Assembly: GCF_005860795.2 (NCBI RefSeq)
Contig: NZ_CP058350.1
Coordinates: 3,502,501-3,566,500, forward strand
DNA length: 64,000 nucleotides
Direction: 5' to 3'
Origin: Peteryoungia desertarenae
Lineage (GTDB): Bacteria; Pseudomonadota; Alphaproteobacteria; Rhizobiales; Rhizobiaceae
The translations under genes were made by a program, and so were the position numbers. Of the stretch, positions 52,319 through 62,086 are shown one piece after another. The notes beneath the pieces are model-generated. The model was not told the DNA's origin. It was given only the letters and a program-made list of their open reading frames with translations, and did not search any database. The first letter of the stretch is position 1, and each line of letters starts with the position of its first letter.

Positions 52319-54634
52319 TCAGCCAGCCATTCGTTGACGGGACGCTGTCATCCCGTCGAACTTCCCGGGCTGATTATCCAGTGTGAACTGTCCGAGTTGT
52401 TGATCCATCTCGGCAGCTTCCTGCGCCAGCTTGTGTATTGCAGCGGTCGTTTCTTCGACCAGGGCAGCATTTTGCTGCGTCATGGTGTCGAGCTTGCCAA
52501 CGGAACCATGAATATGCCCGAGGGTTTCCGCCTCTTCGCGCGTCGATTCCATGATCTCGCTGATGTGACTATTGATCGCCAGAACATGCGCGCCGATACC
52601 GTTGAGGGCAGCCCCTGCCTTTTCAACCAGGCTGACACCGTTTTCAACTTCGACCGTGGACTTGGCCAGAAGGTCACTGATCTCCTTCGCAGCCGTTGAG
52701 GAGCGCTGTGCCAATGCGCGAACTTCCTGCGCAACCACGGCAAATCCCTTGCCACTTTCGCCGGCACGCGCGGCCTCAACGCCGGCATTCAGCGCCAGGA
52801 GATTGGTCTGGAAGGCAATTTCATCAATGACGCCAATGATCTTATTGATCTCCTGGCTGGAGCACTGAATTGCTTCCATCGCGCTGATCGTATCGCCCAT
52901 GATCAGTCCGGAATGCTCCGTATCCTGCTTGGCGTGACGGGCGATCTTTTCGGCTTCTGCAGCGCGTGAGATCTGTACCTGAACCGCATCAGTGATTTCC
53001 TTGATTGCATTTGCGGCTTCAGAAACAGCGATCGCCTGCCGTTCGGTGCGCTCTGCCAATTGATCGGCTCCGGCCCGCATCTCCTCAGAACCAGCCCTGA
53101 CGGCAACCGAGTTTCCACCGATACCGGAAAGGGTCTGACTGAGTGTTGCCAATGCATTGTTGAAATTGGCTCGCAGGCTCTCCAGCGCGTCGGGGAAACG
53201 ATGATTGATCTTGAAGGACAAATCGCCCTTTGCAAGGCGACCAAGGCCTTCGTCCAAAACCTCGACGACTTGCTGAAGAGTTGCAGCCTCTGCATCTCGT
53301 TCTGTCATCCGCTGCCGTCGCTCCAGTTCCACCCGCTCGCGTTCCTCACGCCGCTCCAGTGACTGGCGTTGCTGTTCGATCAGCCCCAGCCGGAAGCGCT
53401 CCAGCGCCCGTGCCATCCTGCCGATCTCGTCGCCGCGATGCTGATTGGGAACCGTGTTGTCCAGTTTCCCGTCAGCAACCTCACCGGTGAATTGGGTCAA
53501 TGCCGCCAAGGGGGCAAACAGCCGCTTCATCAGAAAACCCGTGGCAAAGGCAAGGGCAAGAAGCGCCAGAAGACCCGTGATCATCAGGGTCTGGGCTATC
53601 CGCATGGACCCGGCCGCGAGTTCCGTGTGGCTGATGCTCTCGGCAACGACATAAACCTGATCGTTGAACATGACGGCCCGCCCGAAAGCCTTGGCAGCAC
53701 CATCGTTGCGGGTGATCTCGGAACTGAAGATCTGATCGACGGTCGGATTTGCCGGGAAATTGAAATCTGCAGACTTGATGTCCACCAGCGAACCGTCGCC
53801 TCCAAGTGCAATGCCCGTGCCGTCTGCCGACAGGATCGCCGTCTGCTCCGTGCTGCCGGGCACGATTCCCTTGGACAAAATGCGGCTCAGCGCATTGGCA
53901 TCCACCTGGAAAACGAAAACACCCTTGAATGACTCGAACTTCACGACCGGGACTGCGAAGTAAACTTCGGGCGTAGCAGCATTGGCTCCGACTGAGAGGC
54001 CCGAAAAGGTTATGGCAGCGACATCATCGACCGCAGCCTCGGCCGCTTCGACGCTCAGGGCGAAGACCTTGCCCAGACCGGACGCCGCCAACGGACCTGT
54101 AGTGACATTTTCGGCGAAACTGGGCCCTTTGCGATAACTGTAGAGTACATTGCCCGACTGATCGAGGATCAGCATATCGCTGAAAGCGGTGTTGCGCAGG
54201 TAGTCGCCGACCTGGACTTGGGTCGTCTCGTGCGTGGAATAATAGAAGCCGCTCGGACCTTCTGGCTTTACCAGCTTTTCGCGTTCGCCAGCTGGAAACG
54301 GATTTTCAGAAACAAACACCCGCTGCAGTTCTGATTTCGCGTCACCGGAGTTTTTCGTAATCGTGTTCCAGCCGCTTTTCAGCCCGGTAAGCGATTGTTG
54401 CAGACTCTCGATCTTGGCTATCGAGTTCGCCTGGTTCTCAATCTGCTTCAACTGCTCTGACAACATGTCGCCGCGAAATGTCAGCGCTGCGACCATCGAC
54501 TTCTCAGTCAGAGCCGCAAACTCAGCGTTGGAGGATCGATAGGCGAAGACGTTCAGCAGCGCGACCGTCACTACGGTAAGGAGCAGAAACAGACCAATGA
54601 CCTTGGAGGAGAGAGAGTTCAAACGAGCAGCCAT
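52319..54634 (-). CDS. Methyl-accepting chemotaxis protein
   Basis: The product is 771 aa. It has transmembrane helix 1 at about 11-32 (VIGLFLLLTVVTVALLNVFA), a periplasmic double-Cache-like sensor (about 35-345), helix 2 at about 350-370 (LMITGLLALLALAFATGFL), a HAMP domain (about 375-425), a coiled linker and the cytoplasmic signalling domain (about 500-750). The signalling domain contains the tip that binds CheA/CheW (AFQTNLLALNAGVEAARAG and VVAQEVRALAQRS). No C-terminal CheR/CheB pentapeptide is visible. The ligand is unknown. It is a single gene, far from any che operon in this window. Confidence 0.94.
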   Translation of the reverse strand: MAARLNSLSSKVIGLFLLLTVVTVALLNVFAYRSSNAEFAALTEKSMVAALTFRGDMLSEQLKQIENQANSIAKIESLQQSLTGLKSGWNTITKNSGDAKSELQRVFVSENPFPAGEREKLVKPEGPSGFYYSTHETTQVQVGDYLRNTAFSDMLILDQSGNVLYSYRKGPSFAENVTTGPLAASGLGKVFALSVEAAEAAVDDVAAITFSGLSVGANAATPEVYFAVPVVKFESFKGVFVFQVDANALSRILSKGIVPGSTEQTAILSADGTGIALGGDGSLVDIKSADFNFPANPTVDQIFSSEITRNDGAAKAFGRAVMFNDQVYVVAESISHTELAAGSMRIAQTLMITGLLALLALAFATGFLMKRLFAPLAALTQFTGEVADGKLDNTVPNQHRGDEIGRMARALERFRLGLIEQQRQSLERREERERVELERRQRMTERDAEAATLQQVVEVLDEGLGRLAKGDLSFKINHRFPDALESLRANFNNALATLSQTLSGIGGNSVAVRAGSEEMRAGADQLAERTERQAIAVSEAANAIKEITDAVQVQISRAAEAEKIARHAKQDTEHSGLIMGDTISAMEAIQCSSQEINKIIGVIDEIAFQTNLLALNAGVEAARAGESGKGFAVVAQEVRALAQRSSTAAKEISDLLAKSTVEVENGVSLVEKAGAALNGIGAHVLAINSHISEIMESTREEAETLGHIHGSVGKLDTMTQQNAALVEETTAAIHKLAQEAAEMDQQLGQFTLDNQPGKFDGMTASRQRMAG

Positions 54635-54799
54635 GACGGATCCCGGAGGCCTCCATGGCTCCAGAACAGCCATGGCAGGCATTTGAAAGAAAACCGGACA
54701 GCTCACACGCCGCCCCTTTAGATTGGCAGGTTTCATGCCAAACGCTTAAGCGGCAGTTAAAAAAATTTCCAAGCTTTCAGATTTATCGCGTTAACTCGA

Positions 54800-55801
54800 T
54801 CATGCGGCGGCGAAAATCTGCTCCCGCAAACCGGCAAGGAGGGCCACAGACATCAGCCTTGCCTCAACATCATGAATTGGTGTGGAGACGATCAATTCAT
54901 CGGGTCTGAAACGTTCGATGAAATCTGCGAGCTTTTCCGCCGCAACGCCAGGCGATCCGACAATGGCATACCGCAGCGTATGCTCAACGCCGTGACGCTC
55001 AACGTCAGTCCACAACCTGGACATATCGTCTACCGGGCGCGGAAACTTGCCGCGAACATTTCTGCGCAGATTGATGAACTGCTGCTGTGCCGAGGTGAAA
55101 TGATAGGCGGCACGGGCGTCGCTGTCGGCGACGGAAGCCATCACCCCTGCCATGACATAAGGCGCCTGCAATTGCGCTGACGGTTGAAACCGCTCTCGAT
55201 AGATCGCGATCGCATCTGCCAGTTGATCCGGCGCAAAATGGGATGCGAAAGCATAGGGTAAGCCGAGCGCAGCAGCCAGATGCGCACTGTAAAGGCTGGA
55301 ACCAAGGATCCAGATCGGCACATGACTTCCTGCACCAGGAAATGCCTGCACGACGCCGTCATCGCCTCCCTCCCCGATGAGCTTTTGCAGCTCGAGAATG
55401 TCGTGCGGGAAGCTTTCGGCGCCAGCTTCCATGTTTCGGCGAAGGGCGCGTGCGGTGCGCATGTCAGTCCCTGGAGCTCGTCCGAGGCCAAGATCAATGC
55501 GTCCAGGATAGAGCGCTTCCAGCGTGCCGAATTGCTCCGCGATCACCAGCGGCGAGTGATTGGGCAGCATGACCCCACCGGACCCCACCCGAATAGTCTG
55601 AGTGCCGGCGGCCACATGCGAGATGACCAGTGCCGTGGCGGCGCTGGCGATGCCCGGCATGCCATGATGTTCGGCCAGCCAGTAGCGGAGATAGCCATTC
55701 TTCTCCGCCACCTGTGCAAGCCGCCTGGATGCGTCCAGTGCTTCACGGACCGTATGCCCTTCGGCAACGGGAGAGAGATCGAGAATGGAAAACGGTATCA
55801 T
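54800..55801 (-). CDS. Luciferase-like flavin-dependent monooxygenase
   Basis: This 333-aa LLM-class oxidoreductase has the F-type TIM barrel: [12 protein letters not shown] at the N-terminus, [36 protein letters not shown] (quoted in part), [14 protein letters not shown] and ILGSSLYSA. This layout matches the group annotated as LuxA-like, MsnO8 family. It uses FMNH2; the substrate is unknown. The gene is divergent from ruvC. Confidence 0.92.
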   Translation of the reverse strand: MIPFSILDLSPVAEGHTVREALDASRRLAQVAEKNGYLRYWLAEHHGMPGIASAATALVISHVAAGTQTIRVGSGGVMLPNHSPLVIAEQFGTLEALYPGRIDLGLGRAPGTDMRTARALRRNMEAGAESFPHDILELQKLIGEGGDDGVVQAFPGAGSHVPIWILGSSLYSAHLAAALGLPYAFASHFAPDQLADAIAIYRERFQPSAQLQAPYVMAGVMASVADSDARAAYHFTSAQQQFINLRRNVRGKFPRPVDDMSRLWTDVERHGVEHTLRYAIVGSPGVAAEKLADFIERFRPDELIVSTPIHDVEARLMSVALLAGLREQIFAAA

Positions 55802-55952
55802 GTCAAACGCCTTTGTTTTTCACCGCCTCCATGTAGTGGGCTTCCCCCGAAGTCCCAAGAGGTGACGATAACATATCATAATCACTTCGTATGTTTCGGT
55901 TTTGTTCACATTTCACTGGCAGAGATCGGCGATACCGCATTAGGATAGTTCC

Positions 55953-56465
55953 ATGACCTCTACGATTCGCATCATCGGCATCGACCCGGGCCTCCGCCGC
56001 TGCGGCTGGGGCATTATCGAAACGTTCGGAAATTCGCTGCGCTTCGTCGCGTCAGGGACCGTGACCTCCGATGGCGACATGGATCTGGCCTCCCGCCTCT
56101 GCCAGCTGCATGACGGGCTGGCCGAAGTCGTCCACACCTACAAGCCCGATGAGGCCGCCGTCGAGCAGACCTTCGTCAACAAGGATGCGGTGGCCACGCT
56201 GAAGCTCGGCCAGGCCCGCGGCATCGCCATGCTGGTCCCTGCCCGCGCCGGACTGCCGGTTGCGGAATATGCGCCGAATGCCGTGAAGAAGTCCGTCATC
56301 GGTGTCGGCCATGGCGAAAAGCAGCAGATCCACATGATGCTGAAGATCCTGATGCCCAAAGCCGAATTCAAGGGCAACGACGCCGCCGACGCACTCGCCA
56401 TCGCCATCTGCCACGCCCACAATCGCGGCGGCGACAGGATGCGCAAAGTGCTAGCCTCCGCCTGA
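55953..56465 (+). CDS. ruvC: Holliday-junction resolvase RuvC
   Basis: This 170-aa endonuclease cuts Holliday junctions at symmetric sites. The catalytic acidic residues lie in [12 protein letters not shown] (D11), [11 protein letters not shown] and [15 protein letters not shown] and R residues in [18 protein letters not shown] contact DNA. It is the first gene of the ruvCAB cluster, which is interrupted by toxin-antitoxin genes. Confidence 0.97.
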   Translation: MTSTIRIIGIDPGLRRCGWGIIETFGNSLRFVASGTVTSDGDMDLASRLCQLHDGLAEVVHTYKPDEAAVEQTFVNKDAVATLKLGQARGIAMLVPARAGLPVAEYAPNAVKKSVIGVGHGEKQQIHMMLKILMPKAEFKGNDAADALAIAICHAHNRGGDRMRKVLASA

Positions 56466-56472
56466 TTTGTTC

Positions 56473-56502
56473 TTGACTTGTTCCGCCAGTAGGAATTATC
56501 CT
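56473..56502 (+). promoter_or_regulatory. Candidate promoter/operator of first toxin-antitoxin pair
   Basis: TTGACT and TTATCC are 17 bp apart. The -10 element lies inside the palindrome AGGA-ATTA-TCCT (56491-56502), a likely autoregulatory operator for the AbrB-type antitoxin. Confidence 0.5.
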
Positions 56503-56521
56503 TACCGAATTGGAGGCGAAC

Positions 56522-56773
56522 ATGCGCGTGACATCCAAGGGCCAGGTGACCATTCCCCGCGATCTGCGCGAACTGGTTGGCATAGAACCGAATTCGGAAG
56601 TCGTTTTCACCGTTGAGGACGGCAGGCTGATGCTTGCGCCCAAGAACGGTGCCGAGGCTCTCAGGGAAAAGGAGCGTTTGGCTGGACTTATGGAGACCCT
56701 GGCGCGACTGGAAGGCACAGGCGATCAGGATGTTGACGCAGAGACTCTGATGCAGATGACACGGGACCGCTAG
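56522..56773 (+). CDS. AbrB/SpoVT-type antitoxin of pair 1
   Basis: This 83-aa protein has an N-terminal swapped-hairpin AbrB domain (MRVTSKGQVTIPRDLRELVG, then VFTVEDGRLML) and a C-terminal helical tail that would wrap the toxin. GGAGG lies 6 nt before ATG 56522. It precedes a PIN-domain gene by 3 bp and has its own candidate promoter just after ruvC. It is a VapB-type antitoxin by architecture. Confidence 0.9.
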   Translation: MRVTSKGQVTIPRDLRELVGIEPNSEVVFTVEDGRLMLAPKNGAEALREKERLAGLMETLARLEGTGDQDVDAETLMQMTRDR

Positions 56774-56776
56774 GTT

Positions 56777-57193
56777 ATGGCCGTACTCGTTGACACGAAC
56801 GTGCTCGTCGATGTTGCCGTGCGCGATCCGAAATGGCTCGAATGGTCTCGCGGCCAGCTTTTGCGCTTGGCGCGTCACGAGCCGCTGGTGATCAATCCGA
56901 TCATCTATTCCGAATTTTCCGTTCGTTATTCCGATCGCGATAGCGTCGACGCCCTCCTGCCGGTTTCGGACTTCCATCGCGAGAGCCTCCCCTGGGCGGC
57001 TGGCTTCGCAGCTGGCGTGGCATTCAGGATCTACCGTCTCGCAGGCGGAGGACGTGAGCGCGTGCTGCCGGATTTCCTGATTGGAGCCCATGCCGCCATC
57101 AGGGGTCACAAGATCCTGACCCGGGATCCAAAAGGCTATCGCAGCTACTTCCCCGACCTCGACATCATCTCCCCCGACACCCATCCCCTGTAA
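56777..57193 (+). CDS. PIN-domain toxin (VapC-like) of pair 1
   Basis: This 138-aa PIN ribonuclease has its acidic residues in place: D6 (LVDTNVLVD), E46 (YSEF), D99 ([10 protein letters not shown]) and D117 (TRDPKGY). VapC toxins cleave tRNA or rRNA when released from their antitoxin. It lies between ruvC and ruvA, 16 bp before ruvA, in the same direction. Confidence 0.92.
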   Translation: MAVLVDTNVLVDVAVRDPKWLEWSRGQLLRLARHEPLVINPIIYSEFSVRYSDRDSVDALLPVSDFHRESLPWAAGFAAGVAFRIYRLAGGGRERVLPDFLIGAHAAIRGHKILTRDPKGYRSYFPDLDIISPDTHPL

Positions 57194-57209
57194 CGCGACG
57201 GACGCATCC

Positions 57210-57827
57210 ATGATCGGCAAACTCAAAGGCACCATTGACGAGATTGGCGACGACTATGTTCTCGTCGATGTCCACGGCGTCTGCTACGTCGCCCACTGCT
57301 CGTCGCGAACACTTGGCCGCATCGGCTCGCCCGGCGAGGCCGTCGTGCTCTTCATCGAAACCTATGTCCGCGAGGACCAGCTGAAACTCTTCGGCTTCCT
57401 GAGCGCGCTGGAGCGGGAGTGGTTCAACATCCTGCAGAGCGTGCAGGGTGTCGGCGCCAAGGTGGCGCTGGCCGTGCTTTCCACCCTGACCCCGTCGGAA
57501 CTCGCCAATGCCATTGCCCTGCAGGACAAGGCCGCGATCTCCCGCGCCCCCGGCGTCGGCCCAAAGGTCGCGCTCCGCCTTGTCACTGAACTGAAGAACA
57601 AGGCCCCCGCCTTTGCCGGTGAAGCCTCCGGCAATATCGGGCTGAAGCAGGAGCTCGGCGAAGGCGTGGCTTTAGCCCCGGTTGCTGATGCTGTCTCAGC
57701 GCTCACCAATCTCGGCTATTCCCGCGACCAGGCCGCCAATGCGGTGGCGGCGGCGTTGAAGAACGGCGGCGAAGGCGCTGACAGCGCCAAGCTGATACGG
57801 CTGGGGCTGAAGGAGTTGTCGCGGTGA
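57210..57827 (+). CDS. ruvA: Holliday-junction branch-migration protein RuvA
   Basis: This 205-aa protein has an N-terminal OB fold ([24 protein letters not shown], quoted in part: [20 protein letters not shown]), two helix-hairpin-helix motifs ([14 protein letters not shown] and [13 protein letters not shown]) and a C-terminal domain that contacts RuvB (about 155-205, [16 protein letters not shown]). It binds the four-way junction. It is flanked by toxin-antitoxin pairs on both sides. Confidence 0.97.
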   Translation: MIGKLKGTIDEIGDDYVLVDVHGVCYVAHCSSRTLGRIGSPGEAVVLFIETYVREDQLKLFGFLSALEREWFNILQSVQGVGAKVALAVLSTLTPSELANAIALQDKAAISRAPGVGPKVALRLVTELKNKAPAFAGEASGNIGLKQELGEGVALAPVADAVSALTNLGYSRDQAANAVAAALKNGGEGADSAKLIRLGLKELSR

Positions 57828-57900
57828 GTTGTCCTCCGAATTTGTCTCGTTCCGACATTTCTGATAAAGTTGGAAAAACATCAAAACGTCGGAGACTCTG

Positions 57901-58188
57901 ATGAAAACATGGGAAGTTACCATGTCCCCCAAAGGTCAGATCACCATTCCGAAAGAAATGCGTGAGCTGCTCAATCTGAGTCCCGGCGATCAGTTGGTCT
58001 ACAGCGTGATTGACGGCGAAATTGTCATCACTCCCAAGAACATCGACCTCAAGGATCTGGCCGGTTTTCTTGGCAAGCCGCCAAACGGACACGCAACACT
58101 GGAGGAAATCGACGAAGCAGTCGTCCAGACGGCAGGCGCAAACGCACTTTCTACCGGGGGTGACGACCCATCGGATCTTGCGGCATGA
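57901..58188 (+). CDS. AbrB-type antitoxin of pair 2
   Basis: This 95-aa protein has the AbrB fold at its N-terminus (VTMSPKGQITIPKEMRELLN, then LVYSVIDGEIVITPKN), unlike pair 1 outside the KGQ.TIP core. GGAG precedes the ATG. The 73-bp upstream spacer holds an inverted repeat TCCGAC (57851-57856) / GTCGGA (57888-57893) and a GATAAAG -10-like element, candidates for its own promoter and operator. It overlaps the toxin start by four bases. Confidence 0.9.
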   Translation: MKTWEVTMSPKGQITIPKEMRELLNLSPGDQLVYSVIDGEIVITPKNIDLKDLAGFLGKPPNGHATLEEIDEAVVQTAGANALSTGGDDPSDLAA

Positions 58189-58589
58189 CCCTTGTTGGCC
58201 TTGATACGAACATCTTGATCCGGCTTCTGACCAATGACGATCCGGATCAACGGCGTCTGGCTCTAAGTTTTGCCGAAGGGCTTGGAAAGGACTACCTCGC
58301 CTTTCTCCCTCTGATTTGCGTATTGGAATTGGACTGGGCATTGCGCTCGCAACTTGGCTACGGAAGACGCGAAGCCTCGACGGCGATCGCGAAACTGCTG
58401 CAGGTCCGGGGCCTGACTGTCGAAAGCCACGACCTCGTCGTAAAAGCACTGCGGCAGGTCGACCAGAAGAATGCCGACTTCGCCGACGCCTTGATTGCCG
58501 CCCGGTCTATTCAAGAGGGCTGCACCTCCGTAAAGACCTTCGACAAACGCGCCGCCTCCCGTGTGCCCGCCATGGAACTTCTCGCATGA
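58185..58589 (+). CDS. PIN-domain toxin (VapC-like) of pair 2
   Basis: This 134-aa PIN ribonuclease has D7 ([11 protein letters not shown]), E48 (LELDWAL), D98/D101 ([10 protein letters not shown]) and D120 (TFDKRAA). Its start overlaps the antitoxin stop (ATGA) and its stop overlaps the ruvB start. Toxin output and ruvB translation are therefore physically linked. It is not closely similar to the pair-1 toxin. Confidence 0.92.
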   Translation: MTLVGLDTNILIRLLTNDDPDQRRLALSFAEGLGKDYLAFLPLICVLELDWALRSQLGYGRREASTAIAKLLQVRGLTVESHDLVVKALRQVDQKNADFADALIAARSIQEGCTSVKTFDKRAASRVPAMELLA

Positions 58590-59626
58590 TGACCAACAAC
58601 CCCATCCTCTCGCCCGAAAAGAAGGGGGAAGATCTCGATGCAGCACTCCGCCCGCAGTCGCTGGATGACTTCACTGGCCAGGCGGAAGCACGCGCCAATC
58701 TGAAAATCTTCATCGAGGCTGCGAAGAACCGGGGCGAAGCGCTGGATCACGTGCTCTTCGTCGGCCCGCCGGGGCTTGGCAAGACGACGCTTGCCCAGAT
58801 CATGGCCAAGGAACTCGGCGTCAATTTCCGCTCGACCTCGGGGCCCGTCATCGCCAAGGCTGGCGATCTCGCCGCCCTTTTGACCAATCTCGAAGAGCGC
58901 GATGTGCTCTTCATCGACGAAATCCATCGCTTGAGCCCCGCCGTCGAGGAAATCCTCTATCCGGCCATGGAGGACTTCCAGCTCGACCTGATCATCGGCG
59001 AAGGGCCGGCAGCCCGCTCGGTGAAGATCGACCTGTCGAAATTCACCCTCGTTGCCGCCACCACCCGTCTCGGCCTGTTGACCACCCCCTTGCGGGATCG
59101 TTTTGGCATTCCGGTACGGCTGAATTTCTACACGGTCGAGGAACTCGAATCGATCGTCCGCCGTGGCGCCCGGCTCCTCAATCTGCCGATGACGGACGAC
59201 GGCGCCCGCGAAGTTGCCCGCCGCGCCCGCGGCACGCCACGCATTGCCGGCCGCCTGCTGCGCCGTGTCCGCGACTTCGCCGAGGTCGCCCGCGCGGAAG
59301 CGGTAACCCGGCAGATCGCGGACGAAGCACTCACGCGGCTCAACGTCGACAATATGGGCCTCGACCAGCTCGACATGCGCTATCTCTCGATGATCGCCGT
59401 GAATTTCGGCGGCGGCCCTGTCGGCATCGAAACCATCGCCGCCGGTCTCTCGGAACCGCGCGACGCGATCGAGGACATCATCGAGCCCTATATGATCCAG
59501 CAGGGCTTCATCCAGCGCACCCCGCGTGGCCGTGTCTTGACGGCGACTGCCTGGAAGCACCTGGGCATGACGCCGCCAAAAGATCTCGAAGCGGCGCAAT
59601 TCCGCCTGACGCTCGAGGACGATTAA
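58586..59626 (+). CDS. ruvB: Holliday-junction helicase RuvB
   Basis: This 346-aa AAA+ motor has Walker [12 protein letters not shown], Walker [10 protein letters not shown], sensor 1 TLVAATTR, arginine finger region PLRDRFG and sensor 2 [18 protein letters not shown] (quoted in part), plus the C-terminal winged helix (about 255-330). The ATG at 58586 overlaps the upstream toxin stop; a second ATG at 58589 is equally possible. It drives branch migration with RuvA. Confidence 0.96.
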   Translation: MMTNNPILSPEKKGEDLDAALRPQSLDDFTGQAEARANLKIFIEAAKNRGEALDHVLFVGPPGLGKTTLAQIMAKELGVNFRSTSGPVIAKAGDLAALLTNLEERDVLFIDEIHRLSPAVEEILYPAMEDFQLDLIIGEGPAARSVKIDLSKFTLVAATTRLGLLTTPLRDRFGIPVRLNFYTVEELESIVRRGARLLNLPMTDDGAREVARRARGTPRIAGRLLRRVRDFAEVARAEAVTRQIADEALTRLNVDNMGLDQLDMRYLSMIAVNFGGGPVGIETIAAGLSEPRDAIEDIIEPYMIQQGFIQRTPRGRVLTATAWKHLGMTPPKDLEAAQFRLTLEDD

Positions 59627-59630
59627 GACC

Positions 59631-60146
59631 GTGTCCAAACGCACCCTGATCACCATCAAGGACGGTAAGCAGCGGTTCAACCATCGCATCGCAGGCCTCG
59701 CCTTCCGCGACGGTCATGTTCTGGTCCACCGCGCCACCCATGAGAGTTTCTGGACCTTTCCCGGAGGCCGGGCCGAAATCGGCGAAACTTCGGCGGAAAC
59801 GCTCATGCGCGAAATGCAGGAGGAACTGGGTGTCGAGGCCAGGGTCCAGGAACTGCTCTGGATCGTCGAGAATTTCTTCGACTACGAGGGCAAGGCCTGG
59901 CATGAACTGGGCCTTTACTACCGCATGGAGATCCCGGACCACTTCCCCTTCCATTCGACCGACATCATCCACCGCAACGAGGACGGCAAGAACAGCCTTG
60001 AGTTCAAATGGGTTCAGGCAACACGGGAAGCGCTGATTGCTCTCGATATTCCGCCTTACTTCATTGCCGACGAGATCGAATCCTTGCCGATCTCTCCGAA
60101 GCACATCGTCTGGCATGACGGCGATCTCGATGGGAAACAGGGCTGA
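59631..60146 (+). CDS. NUDIX hydrolase
   Basis: This 171-aa protein has a full Nudix box, GX5EX7REXXEEXG, in GGRAEIGETSAETLMREMQE followed by ELG (about residues 44-66). It hydrolyses nucleoside-diphosphate-linked compounds; the substrate is unknown. The start is GTG 59631, 4 bp after the ruvB stop, so it is part of the ruv operon and lies before ybgC. Confidence 0.9.
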   Translation: MSKRTLITIKDGKQRFNHRIAGLAFRDGHVLVHRATHESFWTFPGGRAEIGETSAETLMREMQEELGVEARVQELLWIVENFFDYEGKAWHELGLYYRMEIPDHFPFHSTDIIHRNEDGKNSLEFKWVQATREALIALDIPPYFIADEIESLPISPKHIVWHDGDLDGKQG

Positions 60147-60201
60147 GACTGGCTTCGACTTGTTGCGTCTGCTAGAGCCGAAAAACAAGCGAGGACTGCA
60201 C

Positions 60202-60669
60202 GTGAGCGAAACCAAATACTTTCCACTATCCGGTGAAATCATCGAGGGCGCCCACCACCTCACCCAGCGCGTCTACTACGAAGACACGGACTTTTCCGGC
60301 GCTGTCTATCATGCCCGCTATCTGCATTTCATGGAACGCGCCCGCACGGACTACCTGCGTTGTCTAGGCGTCGAACAGTCCGCTCTTTTTGAGGCTAGTG
60401 ACGAAGGCCTTGCCTTCATGGTCCACCGCATGGAAATCGACTTCAAAGCGCCGGCTCGGATGGATGACGTCATCACCGTCGTGACCAGAACGGGAAAAGC
60501 AGGTGGCGCCAAGATGATTCTCGAACAGACGATCAGCCGGGGCACGCAGCTGCTGATTGATGCGAAGGTCATCATTGCGGTGGTGAACAGACAGGGGCGC
60601 CCCAGGCGGCTGCCGGAGCAATTAGCTTACCAATTCCTTGCCAAAGGCCAGGAAAACAGCGCAAAGTAA
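60202..60669 (+). CDS. ybgC: Acyl-CoA thioesterase YbgC
   Basis: This 155-aa hot-dog-fold thioesterase has the catalytic aspartate motif VYYEDTDFSGAVYHARYLHF (24-43) and ERARTDYLR. It is commonly the first gene of tol-pal clusters and is linked to phospholipid metabolism. GTG 60202 was selected because GAGGA lies 7 nt upstream; ATG 60130 would overlap the NUDIX stop. Confidence 0.92.
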   Translation: MSETKYFPLSGEIIEGAHHLTQRVYYEDTDFSGAVYHARYLHFMERARTDYLRCLGVEQSALFEASDEGLAFMVHRMEIDFKAPARMDDVITVVTRTGKAGGAKMILEQTISRGTQLLIDAKVIIAVVNRQGRPRRLPEQLAYQFLAKGQENSAK

Positions 60670-60676
60670 GACAGTC

Positions 60677-60856
60677 TTAACCATAATGATGGCTTAATCC
60701 GGCAGCAGAAATTTGTGCGCCGCACGCCTTCCTTTGACCAAAATTTTCAGCCACGAAGCAGGCTGGGAGCTTGAAACGGGATAAGGGCGTCCACCTAAAG
60801 CGACCGTACTCTTTTCTACCGTTAAGCTGATGCGTCGCCCGGTCTATCGCCGGGCG
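60677..60856 (+). promoter_or_regulatory. tolQ upstream region with TTAACCAT inverted repeat and leader hairpin
   Basis: TTAACCAT (60677-60684) faces ATGGC-TTAA (60688-60696) across a 3-nt gap, so two CtrA-like half-sites form an inverted repeat. A 7-bp hairpin CGCCCGG / CCGGGCG with TTTG after it (60836-60856) lies 25 nt before the tolQ start and could be a leader structure or weak terminator of the ybgC transcript. Confidence 0.4.
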
Positions 60857-60881
60857 TTTGGATTTCGAGGATTATTCGGCG

Positions 60882-61601
60882 ATGGAACAAGTTGGAATGG
60901 CAGCGGCTGCCCATGACGTCAGCCTTTGGGGTCTGTTCATGCAGGCAGGCCTGATCGTGAAGCTCGTCATGATCGGCCTTGTCGGCGCCTCCATATGGAC
61001 TTGGGCCATCATCATCGACAAATACCTTACCTATGCACGGGTTCGCCGTCAGTATGACCAGTTCGAACAGGTCTTCTGGTCGGGTCAATCGCTGGAAGAG
61101 CTCTATCGAACTCTCGCCGAGCGCAACAATACCGGCCTTGCTGCCATGTTCGTTGCCGCCATGCGGGAGTGGAAGAAAAGCTTTGAACGCGGTGCACGCT
61201 CTCCGATTGGACTGCAGATGCGCATAGACCGCGCCATGGACGTGACCATGGCACGGGAAAGCGAAGCGCTCGAGGCCCGCCTGCCATCGCTGGCGACCAT
61301 CGGCTCGGCCGGTCCGTTTATCGGACTGTTCGGTACGGTTGTCGGTATCATGACCTCCTTCCAGGCGATCGCCGGTTCGAACAGTGCAAGCCTTGCCGTC
61401 GTAGCACCAGGTATCGCTGAAGCGCTGCTGGCAACCGCGATCGGTCTGATTGCCGCTATTCCCGCCGTCATGGCCTATAACAAGCTCTCTGGCGAAGCTG
61501 GAAAGCTGATCGGCCGCATGGAAGGCTTTGCTGACGAATTCTCTGCCATTCTCTCGCGCCAGATCGACGAGAAACTGCAGCCACGCCAGGCAGCGCAGTA
61601 A
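60882..61601 (+). CDS. tolQ: Tol-Pal proton channel subunit TolQ
   Basis: This 239-aa MotA/TolQ/ExbB protein has three transmembrane helices: about 18-40, then in the second half IGSAGPFIGLFGTVVGIMTSF and PGIAEALLATAIGLIAAIPAVM (each quoted in part). With TolR it uses proton flow to energise outer-membrane constriction at division. ATG 60882 was chosen; a TTG eight codons upstream is an alternative. Confidence 0.95.
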   Translation: MEQVGMAAAAHDVSLWGLFMQAGLIVKLVMIGLVGASIWTWAIIIDKYLTYARVRRQYDQFEQVFWSGQSLEELYRTLAERNNTGLAAMFVAAMREWKKSFERGARSPIGLQMRIDRAMDVTMARESEALEARLPSLATIGSAGPFIGLFGTVVGIMTSFQAIAGSNSASLAVVAPGIAEALLATAIGLIAAIPAVMAYNKLSGEAGKLIGRMEGFADEFSAILSRQIDEKLQPRQAAQ

Positions 61602-61624
61602 AGTAGAAGCGACGGGAGCAACAA

Positions 61625-62077
61625 ATGGGTATGTCAGTCGGAGCAGGTGGCGGAGGCGGCGGACGTCGCGGTCGCCGACGCGGCAAGAAGGCGCTGGTCA
61701 GCGACATCAACGTAACGCCGTTCGTTGACGTGGTGCTCGTGCTGCTGATCATCTTCATGGTGGCGGCACCTATGATGACCGTCGGCGTGCCGATCGATCT
61801 GCCGCAGACACGTGCCGGCGCCCTGAACACGGAAACTCAACCAATCACGGTGTCGGTAAATCCGCAGGGTGAAATCTACCTGCAGGAAACGGTCATCGGT
61901 ATTGATGAAGTTGTGCCGAAGCTGGAGGCCATCGCCCAGACCGGTTACAACGAACGGATATTCGTCCGCGCCGACACCGCGGCACAATACGGAACCGTCA
62001 TGCAGGTCATGGCGCGTATCTCCGCAGCCGGCTTCACCAATATCGGTCTTGTGACCCTACAGGAACAGCAGAACTGA
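61625..62077 (+). CDS. tolR: Tol-Pal system protein TolR
   Basis: This 150-aa ExbD/TolR protein has a Gly/Arg-rich N-terminus, one transmembrane helix (about 35-57) with the conserved membrane aspartate in SDINVTPFVDVVLVLLIIF, and a periplasmic domain (about 60-150). It lies 23 bp after tolQ and couples proton flow to TolA. Confidence 0.96.
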   Translation: MGMSVGAGGGGGGRRGRRRGKKALVSDINVTPFVDVVLVLLIIFMVAAPMMTVGVPIDLPQTRAGALNTETQPITVSVNPQGEIYLQETVIGIDEVVPKLEAIAQTGYNERIFVRADTAAQYGTVMQVMARISAAGFTNIGLVTLQEQQN

Positions 62078-62086
62078 TAGGTCGAT

